Assembly: GCA_963777695.1 (NCBI GenBank)
Contig: CAVZRC010000005.1
Coordinates: 124,001 to 188,000 of the forward strand
Length of the DNA stretch: 64,000 bases
Direction: 5' to 3'
DNA from: CAVZRC01 sp963777695
GTDB taxonomy: Bacteria; Planctomycetota; Planctomycetia; Isosphaerales; Isosphaeraceae
The position numbers and the translations under genes were made by a program. A model generated the notes under the pieces. The model saw nothing but the letters and a program-made list of their open reading frames with translations. It was not told the origin of the DNA and searched no databases. Shown piece by piece: positions 49,802-58,455 of the stretch. The stretch's first letter is position 1; each line of letters starts with the position of its first letter.

Positions 49802-50522
49802 GTGCCCGCTCGGTTCTACTGCCCCGATCCGCCACTGAACGGCCGATTGCTCCTGAGTGCGGACGAGTCGCGTCATCTGACCCGAGTCTGCCGGCTGGGA
49901 GTCGGCGATCGCGTGGAAATCTTCGACGGCAGGGGTTCCTCGGCCGCTGCGGTGGTCTTGAGCGATGGTGCGTCCCCCGTGCAGCTCGGTCTTCTGGAGG
50001 AGTGGCTTCCGGAAGCGACGCCCCCTATCCTGCTAACGCTGGCCACGGCCGTACCCAAGGGAGATCGGTTCGACTGGTTGATCGAGAAAGCGACCGAACT
50101 GGGGGTTGACCGGCTGATCCCACTCCTCACCGATCGATCGGTCGTCAACCCGCGAGGGTCGAAACTCGACCGGCTGCGACGGTCGATCATCGAGGCTTCG
50201 AAGCAATGCCGAAGGGCTCGCTTGATGGCCCTGGATGAACCCATCGAGTGGGCGAAGTTGATCGCGAATTTCGCCCAGGCGACCCGATTCCTCGGCGACC
50301 CAGATGGCGTTGCCCCGCAATACTGGCCATCGATCCCGCGTGGCGGTGCCGTCGTGCTCGCCGTGGGACCCGAGGGCGGCTTGACGTCCGAGGAACGCGA
50401 ACTCGCCGAAGCATCCGGTTGGTTGGCGATCCGATTCAGTCCCTATACACTTCGAAATCGAAACGGCCGGGCTGGCCGGCTGTGCGGCCTTGCTTTCCCG
50501 CGTCGTGGAGGCTCACGAATGA
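49802..50522 (+). CDS. rsmE: 16S rRNA (uracil-1498-N3)-methyltransferase RsmE (frameshifted at its end)
   Basis: About 240 residues. A SPOUT methyltransferase that adds a methyl to U1498 of 16S rRNA. The N-terminal PUA-like part (RFYCPDPPL, LSADESRHLTRVCRL) and the knotted C-domain (KGDRFDWLIEKATELGVD, VGPEGGLTSEERE) are complete. A one-base slip near 50450 sends the frame into the next gene; the alternative frame gives ETAGLAGCAALLSRV, the expected C-terminus, with its stop at 50520-50522. It starts with GTG 7 bases after GGGAG. The ends overlap the TauE start by ATGA. Confidence 0.9.
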
Positions 50523-50961
50523 TGGAATCCGCCGAGATCCTCAAGCTGCTCGCCCTGGGTGTGACCGCGGGAATCCTCGCCGGCCTGTTCGGCATCGGCG
50601 GCGGCCTGGTCATCGTGCCGATCCTGGTCCTGGCGTTCGGGTTCGAGCCGAAGATGGCGGTCGGTACGTCCCTGTTCGTGATCCTGCTTCCCACCGGATT
50701 GCTCGGCGTGCTGGAGCACTGGCGCAACGGCAATGTCAGGGGATATGCGGGCCTCTGCATTGCCGTGGGGGTGTTCCTGGGCGCCTATGGCGGGGCGGTC
50801 GTTGCCAATTCCGTGTCTCAGATCACGATGAAGCGGCTCTATGCCGTGTTCTTGCTGGTGGTCGGCGCCTACTTCCTCCTGGCTCCGTCGGCAACGAATC
50901 GGAGCCGCGCGAGACGGCGGCGAAGCCCGTCCCTCCCGAGGCGATCGACGCCGGACATTAG
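50519..50961 (+). CDS. TauE/SafE (TSUP) membrane protein, half-size
   Basis: About 147 residues with four membrane helices; the family motif GLFGIGGGLVIVPIL follows the first one. Usual TSUP carriers have two such halves (about 250 residues), so this is a half-length form, which is known and may act as a dimer. Sulphonate, sulphite or organic anion transport is suspected for the family. It overlaps rsmE by four bases. The end is uncertain: one reading continues to 50995 with an Arg-rich tail, while a one-base slip near 50895 gives ETAAKPVPPEAIDAGH and a stop at 50961, just before the convergent VOC gene; I prefer the latter. Confidence 0.72.
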
Positions 50962-50963
50962 AT

Positions 50964-51383
50964 TCACACCGTCCACTGTCCTCCGGCCTCATTGAGGATC
51001 TGATAAACCGACCAGACATATCCGTCCGGGTCGCGCAACGCGAACTCGCGCCAGCCCCAGTTCTGGTCGGCCGGTTCGCCGGATATGCTCAGGATCGCAC
51101 CCTCGTCCATGCAGTGCTGATAGAATTCGTCCACGTTGGGGACCTGCATCTGGAGGTGGATCCCCACTCCCACCCGCGTGTCGGTAAACTCTTGCGCATG
51201 CGGTTCTTGCGGATGCAGCATCAAGGTGAAATGACCGATGCGGAGGATAGCGAGCGTATACGGTGCGTTTTCGTTCTCGGCGTGGATCTGGACGATTTCG
51301 GCACCGACGACCTCGTTGTAGAACTCCAGCGACCTTCGTACGTCCTTCACGTACAAGAAGACGCTCGTGATCCGGGCCGTCAT
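50964..51383 (-). CDS. VOC-family (glyoxalase/dioxygenase-like) protein
   Basis: 139 residues forming the two beta-alpha-beta-beta-beta modules of the vicinal-oxygen-chelate fold: SVFLYVKDVRRSLEFYNEVVG and GIHLQMQVPNVDEFYQHC, ending REFALRDPDGYVWSVYQ. A Glu near the C-terminus and a His in GIHL are possible metal ligands. The family includes glyoxalase, antibiotic-resistance and dioxygenase proteins; the substrate cannot be predicted. The ATG at 51383 has AGAGGGGG upstream; it converges on the TauE gene, 3 bases apart. Confidence 0.83.
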   Translation of the reverse strand: MTARITSVFLYVKDVRRSLEFYNEVVGAEIVQIHAENENAPYTLAILRIGHFTLMLHPQEPHAQEFTDTRVGVGIHLQMQVPNVDEFYQHCMDEGAILSISGEPADQNWGWREFALRDPDGYVWSVYQILNEAGGQWTV

Positions 51384-51518
51384 TCCTGTCCCCCTCTCGA
51401 CGAATGGGATCAACCTTCGTGCGTTTTTGGGAGATTACCCCCTGGATCACTTTCTGACAATCGAAACCAACCGACCGATGGCCGATATCACGTACCGGGG
51501 AGGTACAGATTGCCCCAC

Positions 51519-52518
51519 TTACCGAGAATGGGGCGAATCCCGGGACGCTGGTCGAGGTGGGACGGCGAAGAACTCGACTGTTTCGCGAAGCGCGGGGAGC
51601 AAGAAGCCCACCGCCGAATAATGGCCGCAGTCATACCATCGAATCGACGGACGCCCCGCGGCATCCCAGAGGGCGCGGGCGGACGCGGGCGGGATCACCT
51701 CATCGACCTTTCCCGCGATCATGAAAACGCGCTTCTTGGCCAGTCGTGATGCATAAGTCAGCGGATCGAACGGGTCGGTGAGGACCTTCAGGTCGCTCAG
51801 GGTTCGTCCGGAGCGGATCCACAAGGCGCGGTAGGCCGCTCCCTCGGGCATTTCCCAGAGGATCCTGGATAGATCGCCCCCGGCGAGCAGGAACGCACCC
51901 TCTGCGATCGAGGGGTCGACGGCCGCGGCCACGGAGGAAACAATCCCGCCCAGGCTGATCCCGGAGACACCGAGCCGCTTGCTGTCGATTTCGGGACGAC
52001 TCGATAGCCAGCACGTCGCACGCCGGACATCACAGATCCCCTGGCGCATGGACAGGATCGTCCGTTCGATGTCGGTAGAAATGAACTTCTTTTCGTTCGG
52101 GCCCGACCCGGCCGGGCGACGTTCCCCATAATAGGGCAGCTTCAAGAAGAGCGCGGCGACACCCCGATCGGCCAGGCGGGCCGCCATGTATCGCGAGAGC
52201 GGGAAATCCGCGCCCGAGTATGTGTAAGACCACGACCCCCGGTCGTTTCGGACCGACGCCGGTCGGTGCGAAATATTCGGCATGGACCACGTTATTCTCG
52301 AGGTCGGGCGTCTCGATCGGCGAGGGGAATCGGAGGCGTGAGACCGTGTAATTCGGCGTCGAGAGGACCGGCTCGAGCTCGTAACGGAATTTCGCGGATT
52401 CAAGTCGGAACCGTTCTGGGACCGACGACTCCTCTGGTCCCGGCCGAAAGGCCACCTCGCCTCGCTCGATGGCACCTGGCAGGACGATCAACGACACGAT
52501 CAGCAACGCAATGGACAT
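51519..52518 (-). CDS. Exported alpha/beta hydrolase (frameshifted)
   Basis: About 332 residues. A signal peptide (ALLIVSLIVLPGAIE) leads to a hydrolase with the nucleophile elbow GVSGISLGGI, an acidic residue in GKVDEVIPP and a C-terminal CGHYSA His, giving a complete Ser/Asp/His triad. YYGERRPAG and RRATCWLSSRPEID are typical of secreted planctomycete esterase-like hydrolases. A one-base slip near 52225 divides it between PGVVVLHILG and ADFPLSRYMAARL. The ATG at 52518 fits the signal peptide; longer in-frame starts lack one. It is divergent from the glycosyltransferase. Confidence 0.8.
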
Positions 52519-52627
52519 GGAACCATCCTGCTTTCCCGCCGTGGAGGTGCCCCCGGCATTGTCTCGAGGTCGGCCTTCGTATAGAGTATGGCCCCTCGCC
52601 GCCCGAGGGGAAGGGAGTCCCTCGTTC

Positions 52628-53737
52628 ATGACACGGTCGTCCGGTCTCCTGGAAGGGATTGAACCCGCGCGGGTCTGTATCATCAAGCCCAGCTCGCTCG
52701 GGGATGTCGTGCATGCGCTGCCGATCCTCTCGGCGCTCCGGAGACGATGGCCCGCGGCGCACCTGACCTGGGTCGTGAACGCGCCTTTCCGCGACGTCCT
52801 CGAGGGCCACCCGGATCTCGATGAATTGATCGTCTATGACCGGAAAGGCAAGGGTGTCGACCGGCTCGGCATCGCCGGGATGGCTGGCGTCCTGGGAAGA
52901 CTGCGACGCGGTCGTTACGACCTCACGATCGACTTGCAGGGACTGCTACGCTCGGCCTTGATGGCCGTGGCGACAGGGGCGAAGGTCCGGATCGGCCCGT
53001 CCGACGCGCGCGAGGGAGCACGATGGTTCTACACCCATCATGTCGAGGCGCCTCGCCTCGGTCTCCACGCGGTCGAGCGCGTGCTCCGAGTCGCCGTCGA
53101 GCTGGGTGCCGATGGCTCCGTACCCCGTTTCAATCTCCCGATCGCCGAGGAAGATCGATACTGGGCGAGGGACGTCCTTGCGCGGCTACCGCGGCCCCGC
53201 GTGATCCTGAACCTCGGTGCGCGCTGGCTGACCAAACGCTGGCCGCCGGAACACTATGCCGAGATCGGCCGCCGCTCGATCGCGAGATTCGGCGGCGGAC
53301 TGATCGCCGTCGGTGCCGCGGAGGACCGGCCGCTCGTTAACGCCTTGAAGCGTCACGCGGCCCCGTCGCCCGTGCTCGATCTCTGCGGCCGGACGCGACT
53401 TCCGCAGCTCGCGGCGCTCGGCCTCGAAGCCGACCTGATGATCTCCAACGATACCGGCCCGCTCCATCTCGCCGCCGCCGCGGGCGCCCGGGTCGTGGGG
53501 ATCTATACCTGCACCAGCCCGAGGCTCACGGGGCCTTATGGCCCGCACGCCACCACGGTCCAGAGTTGCATCTGGTGCGCACCGAGCTTCCTCAAGAACT
53601 GCAATCGCCTCGATTGCATGACAGAACTCACGCCCGATCGGGTCTGGCCCCTCGTCGCCGAGCAGATCGATGCGGCACTCCAGTCCGAGACCGAGACCGT
53701 CGATGAAGTCGATGCGGGAACGCCCATCCGGTCGTGA
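52628..53737 (+). CDS. Glycosyltransferase family 9 (heptosyltransferase-like)
   Basis: 369 residues with two Rossmann-like halves. The first has CIIKPSSLGDVVHALPIL, the family's phosphate-contact loop, and the second NDTGPLHLAAAAGARVVGIY, near the sugar-nucleotide site. LIGNLGAR-like RVILNLGARWLTKRWP lies between. GT9 enzymes add heptose or related sugars to the lipid A core; planctomycetes do carry lipid A-like genes, but the acceptor here is unknown. GGGAG precedes the ATG at 52628. A fatty acyl synthetase gene starts 155 bases downstream in the same direction. Confidence 0.88.
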   Translation: MTRSSGLLEGIEPARVCIIKPSSLGDVVHALPILSALRRRWPAAHLTWVVNAPFRDVLEGHPDLDELIVYDRKGKGVDRLGIAGMAGVLGRLRRGRYDLTIDLQGLLRSALMAVATGAKVRIGPSDAREGARWFYTHHVEAPRLGLHAVERVLRVAVELGADGSVPRFNLPIAEEDRYWARDVLARLPRPRVILNLGARWLTKRWPPEHYAEIGRRSIARFGGGLIAVGAAEDRPLVNALKRHAAPSPVLDLCGRTRLPQLAALGLEADLMISNDTGPLHLAAAAGARVVGIYTCTSPRLTGPYGPHATTVQSCIWCAPSFLKNCNRLDCMTELTPDRVWPLVAEQIDAALQSETETVDEVDAGTPIRS

Positions 53738-53892
53738 TGAATCGCGCGGTCCGCTCGCGCAACCCGGGGGCCAGTCGCGGAGTGCGCTGTTGTCCGTCCG
53801 GAGTGGGTCGCGTAAAGTGGGTCCTGCTCTCAGTATCCATCATGTCGTCGATGCGATTCTCCGTGCGAGGGGTCGAAGGTGGAGCGGCAGAT

Positions 53893-55605
53893 ATGAGCTC
53901 GAATGCGGCGAATCCTCGCGGTGAAGGCCAGGGACCGGCAGCTTTCCTTCCACTTCGCGAATTGTCGCCGTTACCTCGAACGTGGCGTTCGTTGCCGGCG
54001 GCGTTCGTCGAAACGGTGAGGTCTCATCCGTCGAAGACCGCCCTGGCGGATAGCACGGGTGCCAGCTTGACGTTCGGCGACACGTTCCTGCGGGCATTGG
54101 TGCTCGGGCGCGTCCTCTCGAGGACCTGGGGCGAGGCGCGTCACATCGGCCTGATGGTCCCGCCGACCGTCCCCGCGGCCGTGGCGAACCTGGCCGTATC
54201 GCTCTGGGGGAAGATCCCCGTCAATCTCAATTACAGCGCCAACCAGTCGGTCGTCAACTCCTCGATCGAACAGTGTCGTATCACTCATGTTGTGACCTCC
54301 GCCAAGGTGCTCGCGAAGTTCAAGATCGTCCCCAAGGGGACGCTGATCCTGCTGGAGGACATCCCCAAACGAGTCCAACTGAGTGACAAACTCTGGGCCG
54401 CCGCCGTGGCCAAGCTCGTGCCGACGAAGCTCCTGGGCGCGCTCGTGCCCGGCCTTCGACACAACCGGCTCGACGAGGAAGCGACCGTGATCTTCACCTC
54501 GGGATCGACCGGCGATCCCAAGGGTGTCATCCTCTCGCACCGCAACATCCTCAGCAACGCGCATCAGATCCAGGAGCACGTCCAGCTCAAGCCGGACGAA
54601 GTCCTGCTGGGGATCCTCCCGTTCTTCCATGCGTTCGGATTCACGGTCACGATCTGGATGGCGATGGGGTTGGGTAAGAAGGTGGTCTATCACTTCAACC
54701 CGACGGAGGCCCGCACGATCGGCAAGCTCTGCGAGGAGCACAAGGTGACGCTGCTCGTCGGGACTCCTACGTTCACCCGTCTTTATCTGAAGAATTGCAA
54801 GCCCGAGCAGTTTCGAACGCTCACGCACCTGCTCCTGGGCGCCGAGAAGCTGAAACCCGAACTCGCCAGGGAGACCAAGGAGGTGCTCGGAATCGACCCC
54901 CTGGAAGGGTATGGGTGTACGGAGCTGTCGCCGGTGGTCGCCGTCAACGTTCCGAGGGACGTCGAGCTCCCCGGTGGTCGCATCATCTATGGCAACCGAC
55001 TGGCGACCGTGGGCCTTCCCCTGCCCGGCACGGCGATCAAGACGACGGATCCGGATACGCGAGAAGACCTTCCTCTGGGCAGCGAAGGCGTGATCGAGGT
55101 CAAAGGTCCCCAGGTGATGGTCGGATATCTGAACCGGCCTGATGCCACGGCGGCGGTGCTCCGCGACGGCTGGTACTCGACCGGCGACCTCGGGTTCGTC
55201 AACCCCGACGGTTTCCTCAAGATCACGGACCGCATCAGTCGCTTCTCGAAGATCGGTGGCGAGATGGTACCACATCTCTCCGTCGAATCGGCGATCGCCC
55301 AGCTCACCGGCGTCGAGGACAACCGGCTCGCCGTGGTCGGGGTGCCCGATCCCAAGCACGGCGAAAAGCTATGTGTCGTATTCACAGATCTCGGGATGAC
55401 GCCGGCGGAGGTCCACCAGCGTCTCACGGCCGGTCCGCTCCCCAGGCTCTGGATTCCTTCGCCGCGGGATTTCCTTCGCGTCGAGGAACTGCCAATTACA
55501 GCCGGATTGGAGAAGATCGACTTCAAGAGGTTGCGCATGATCGCCCTGGAACGCCAGAACGGAGCTGCGGGGCATTCTCGGCCGGGCGAGGCCCCGGCGG
55601 AATAG
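53893..55605 (+). CDS. AMP-forming acyl-CoA/acyl-ACP synthetase
   Basis: 570 residues of the ANL adenylating superfamily. P-loop-like TSGSTGDPKGVILSHRN is near residue 205; FFHAFGFT, EGYGCTELSPVV and WYSTGDLGFVNPDGFLKITDR are the remaining core motifs, and the C-terminal subdomain has GLEKIDFKRLR with the catalytic Lys. The N-terminal region and the GAEKLKPEL segment look most like acyl-ACP synthetases of the Aas type, so activation of fatty acids for lipid repair is likely, but the acyl chain cannot be read. The ATG at 53893 has GGAGCGG upstream; an open frame from 53734 lacks family similarity. Confidence 0.88.
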   Translation: MSSNAANPRGEGQGPAAFLPLRELSPLPRTWRSLPAAFVETVRSHPSKTALADSTGASLTFGDTFLRALVLGRVLSRTWGEARHIGLMVPPTVPAAVANLAVSLWGKIPVNLNYSANQSVVNSSIEQCRITHVVTSAKVLAKFKIVPKGTLILLEDIPKRVQLSDKLWAAAVAKLVPTKLLGALVPGLRHNRLDEEATVIFTSGSTGDPKGVILSHRNILSNAHQIQEHVQLKPDEVLLGILPFFHAFGFTVTIWMAMGLGKKVVYHFNPTEARTIGKLCEEHKVTLLVGTPTFTRLYLKNCKPEQFRTLTHLLLGAEKLKPELARETKEVLGIDPLEGYGCTELSPVVAVNVPRDVELPGGRIIYGNRLATVGLPLPGTAIKTTDPDTREDLPLGSEGVIEVKGPQVMVGYLNRPDATAAVLRDGWYSTGDLGFVNPDGFLKITDRISRFSKIGGEMVPHLSVESAIAQLTGVEDNRLAVVGVPDPKHGEKLCVVFTDLGMTPAEVHQRLTAGPLPRLWIPSPRDFLRVEELPITAGLEKIDFKRLRMIALERQNGAAGHSRPGEAPAE

Positions 55606-55804
55606 CGTCGGGAGCGGACAACTCGACGGGCCATAAGATGGTCTTGAGCCCGCTTACTCCGTCCGGACCGGCTTTGACGAGCCGACGAAGGGATTATCCG
55701 GTTCCCGACGATCGGTTTGAGCTGAAATCGGACTTGCAGGGTTTATTCCAGGAGGAATTCCGAGTAAAAAGGAACTGTTCTCTTGAGAGGCGAGGGAGAA
55801 TCCG

Positions 55805-57150
55805 ATGGCGGTGGTGATACGGGTCACGTCTGGCCCCCACTCCGGACAGGAGTACTTGATCGACCGCCGGCAAGCGTTCATGGTGGGTCGTTCCTCTCGC
55901 GTCCATTTCCCCATGACGAAGGACCTGTTGCTATCGCGAGAGCATTTCCGCATCGAGAACCAGCCGCCGCATTGCCAGCTCTTCGACATGGGGAGTACCA
56001 ACGGGACGAAGGTGAACGGCCTTCGGGTCGAGCGGGTTGTGCTCCGCGACGGCGACGTTATCATGGCCGGGGATAGCTCGTTCGTCGTCCAGTTCGCCCC
56101 GAGCACCGGCGACGGAGAGTGCTACGCCACGTGTGCGGGATGCGGCAAGCGAATCCCGATCGAGGAACCGACCGAGCGTTCGCACGCATCGATGTCGAAC
56201 CCCGCCGATGAGGAAGCCAATCCTCCGTGGCTCTGCGCCGATTGTCAGGTGCGGCGACTGAAATTCCCGAAGAGCCACGCCGACTATCTGATCGAGGAAT
56301 GGATCGGCGGGGGCGGGATGGGCGAGGTCTTCCGGCGCGGCAGCTCTCGAAGAGCCGGCCGGTCGCCATCAAGATGATGAGCGCCAATAGCACACTCGGT
56401 GATAAGGCCATCGACTACTTCCGCCGCGAGATCGAGGTCCTCCGCGACCTGCTCATGCCCGGCGGACAGTCGCATCCCAGCATCGTGGCGTTCTACGAGA
56501 TCTATGAGATCGACGCGCAGCTCCATCTCGTCATGGAATACGTGGACGGCAAGAATGCCCTGGAATGGACGCGGGCGCTCAAGGATCCCATGCCGTTCTA
56601 CTCGGCCGCCCAGATCGGCCGGCATCTGCTGTCGGCCCTCGACTACGCGCATTCGAAGGGCTATGTCCACCGCGACGTCAAGCCCTCGAACCTCCTGGTG
56701 ATGGGTCCGGCCCACCGCCCTCGCGTCAAGCTCACCGACTTCGGGCTGGCCAAGAGCTTCGACGAATCCGAGAACTACATCACGTTGACGCGCCAGGGAG
56801 ACGTCGGCGGCTCGATCGGATTCATCTCGCCCGACCACATCCGAGATTTCCGCGACGTCCGGGAGCCGGCGGATATCTACAGCGCCGGGGCCACGTTGTT
56901 CTATCTCCTCACCAATCGCTATCCTTACCTCAACTTCGACCCGAGACAGCCCGGTTCGTACGAGATCATCCTCCAGCATCCTCCCGTGCCGCTGCGAGCG
57001 TTCCGGCCCGATGCTCCGGAAGGATTGGAGCGGGTCTTGCTCAAGGCCATGCAAAAGCAGCCTCGAGATCGATGGAAATCGGCCCAGGCGATGGCGGACG
57101 CACTCCGTCCCTTCCTGTTCGCGAATTCCGTTCGGGTCGAGGAAGGCTAG
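55805..57150 (+). CDS. FHA-domain Ser/Thr protein kinase (frameshifted)
   Basis: About 448 residues. An N-terminal FHA domain (VGRSSRVHF, LSREHFRI, GSTNGTKVNG) binds phosphothreonine. A zinc-ribbon-like CATCAGCGK and WLCADCQ pair follows, then the kinase: IGGGGMGEVF, IKMM lysine, VMEYVDG, HRDVKPSN, DFG, and GGSIGFISPDHIRD activation segment in place of the usual APE. A one-base slip near 56335 falls between the glycine loop and the Lys strand; the kinase runs complete in the next frame. AGGGAG precedes the ATG. No membrane segment is visible, so it is a cytoplasmic kinase; its FHA domain may recruit it to other kinases such as the one at 18170. Confidence 0.88.
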
Positions 57151-57409
57151 AGCATCGCTTCGACCGGCGGTTGCGGTCGTGGTCGCTGCCGGCTCCATTT
57201 CGACACCAGCCTATCGTTTTGGGCGTCGTCCTCAGTTAAAATCGTGTGAAGTGTCATACACTCGGTGCGCCGGGTCGGGCGTGGTCGTCGCGCGATCCGA
57301 GAAAGATGACGGTGTCGGCGGACCTCCCCGGGGCCGTCGCTTCGGAGTCATCGGGATTTCGACGCGAGTCGGGAGAATCGAGATCGCGTCCAGTGGAGGG
57401 GATCGAGTC

Positions 57410-58303
57410 TTGACGCAACAGGGTACGGTTGCGGTGGTCGGAGTCGGCCTGATCGGTGGATCGATCGGCCTGGCCCTCCGGTCCCGGAATCTGGCGTCCG
57501 AGGTGATCGGAGTGGGGCGCGACCCGTCGGCCCTCGACGAGGCCGTGCGGCTCGGGGCGATCGACCGAGGAACCACCGAGATGCGCGATGGTGTCATCTC
57601 GGCTCAAGTCGTGGTCATCTGCACGCCGGTTAATCGCGTCGCGGAGGACGTGCGCCTCGCGGCCGAATCGGCGCCCGCGAGCGTCTTGATCACGGATGTC
57701 GGGAGCACGAAACGGCAGATCGTGGAGGCCGTCGAGAGGCACCCTCGACTGGCGGCACTGTTCGTAGGAGCCCACCCGATCGCGGGCTCGGAGCGTCGAG
57801 GTGTTTCACACGCCCGAGCCGATCTTTTCGAAGGCCGTGCGTGCGCGATCACTCCGACGCCCCGAACCCGCGAGGAGCGATTGCGACGTGCCAGGGAATT
57901 CTGGTCGGCCATCGGCTGTCGCATGCTGGAGATGGGGCCTGCCGAGCATGACGAGATCCTGGCCTACACCAGCCATCTCCCCCATGCGATCGCCGCCGCG
58001 CTGGCGTCGTCCGTGCCCGCCGATTGGCTGGCCCTGGCGGCCGGTGCCTACCGGGACGGCACCCGCGTCGCGGGCGCCGATGGCGGGCTCTGGACCGCCA
58101 TCTTCCGCGAGAATCGCGGTCCCTTGCTCAAGGCGCTGGATTCGCTCCAGGTGCGACTCTCCGACTTCAAGTATGCCTTGATGACTGATGACGAACAGGC
58201 CATCCGGTCCTGGTGGGAACAAGCCAGGAAACGTCGAGAACTGTTCGAGGAGCTCTCCGCCGCGACGCCCCAGGACCGTCCACGACCCGATGGTTCGCCG
58301 TGA
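57410..58303 (+). CDS. tyrA: Prephenate dehydrogenase
   Basis: 297 residues of the TyrA family, which oxidatively decarboxylates prephenate to 4-hydroxyphenylpyruvate in tyrosine synthesis. The N-terminus has VGVGLIGGSIGLAL (nucleotide binding), the middle GAHPIAGSE (prephenate side His) and TSHLPHAIAAAL. No ACT domain is attached. Start: TTG at 57410, with GGAGGGG 9 bases upstream; earlier starts would add a tail that does not look coding. Purine genes follow; there is no other aromatic-pathway gene nearby. Confidence 0.9.
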   Translation: MTQQGTVAVVGVGLIGGSIGLALRSRNLASEVIGVGRDPSALDEAVRLGAIDRGTTEMRDGVISAQVVVICTPVNRVAEDVRLAAESAPASVLITDVGSTKRQIVEAVERHPRLAALFVGAHPIAGSERRGVSHARADLFEGRACAITPTPRTREERLRRAREFWSAIGCRMLEMGPAEHDEILAYTSHLPHAIAAALASSVPADWLALAAGAYRDGTRVAGADGGLWTAIFRENRGPLLKALDSLQVRLSDFKYALMTDDEQAIRSWWEQARKRRELFEELSAATPQDRPRPDGSP

Positions 58304-58455
58304 AGAAGCCTTGATTCGCCCGCTGACAAGAGATGCCACGTATCGCCCTGCCGATTCCAATCCTGCTCGAGAGTCGTGCAAGGGCCGCATTCTCTCCCAC
58401 GTTCGACGGCTTGCCGCCTCGATCTTCGATGACCAATGACCAAGAGTTGATGTCC

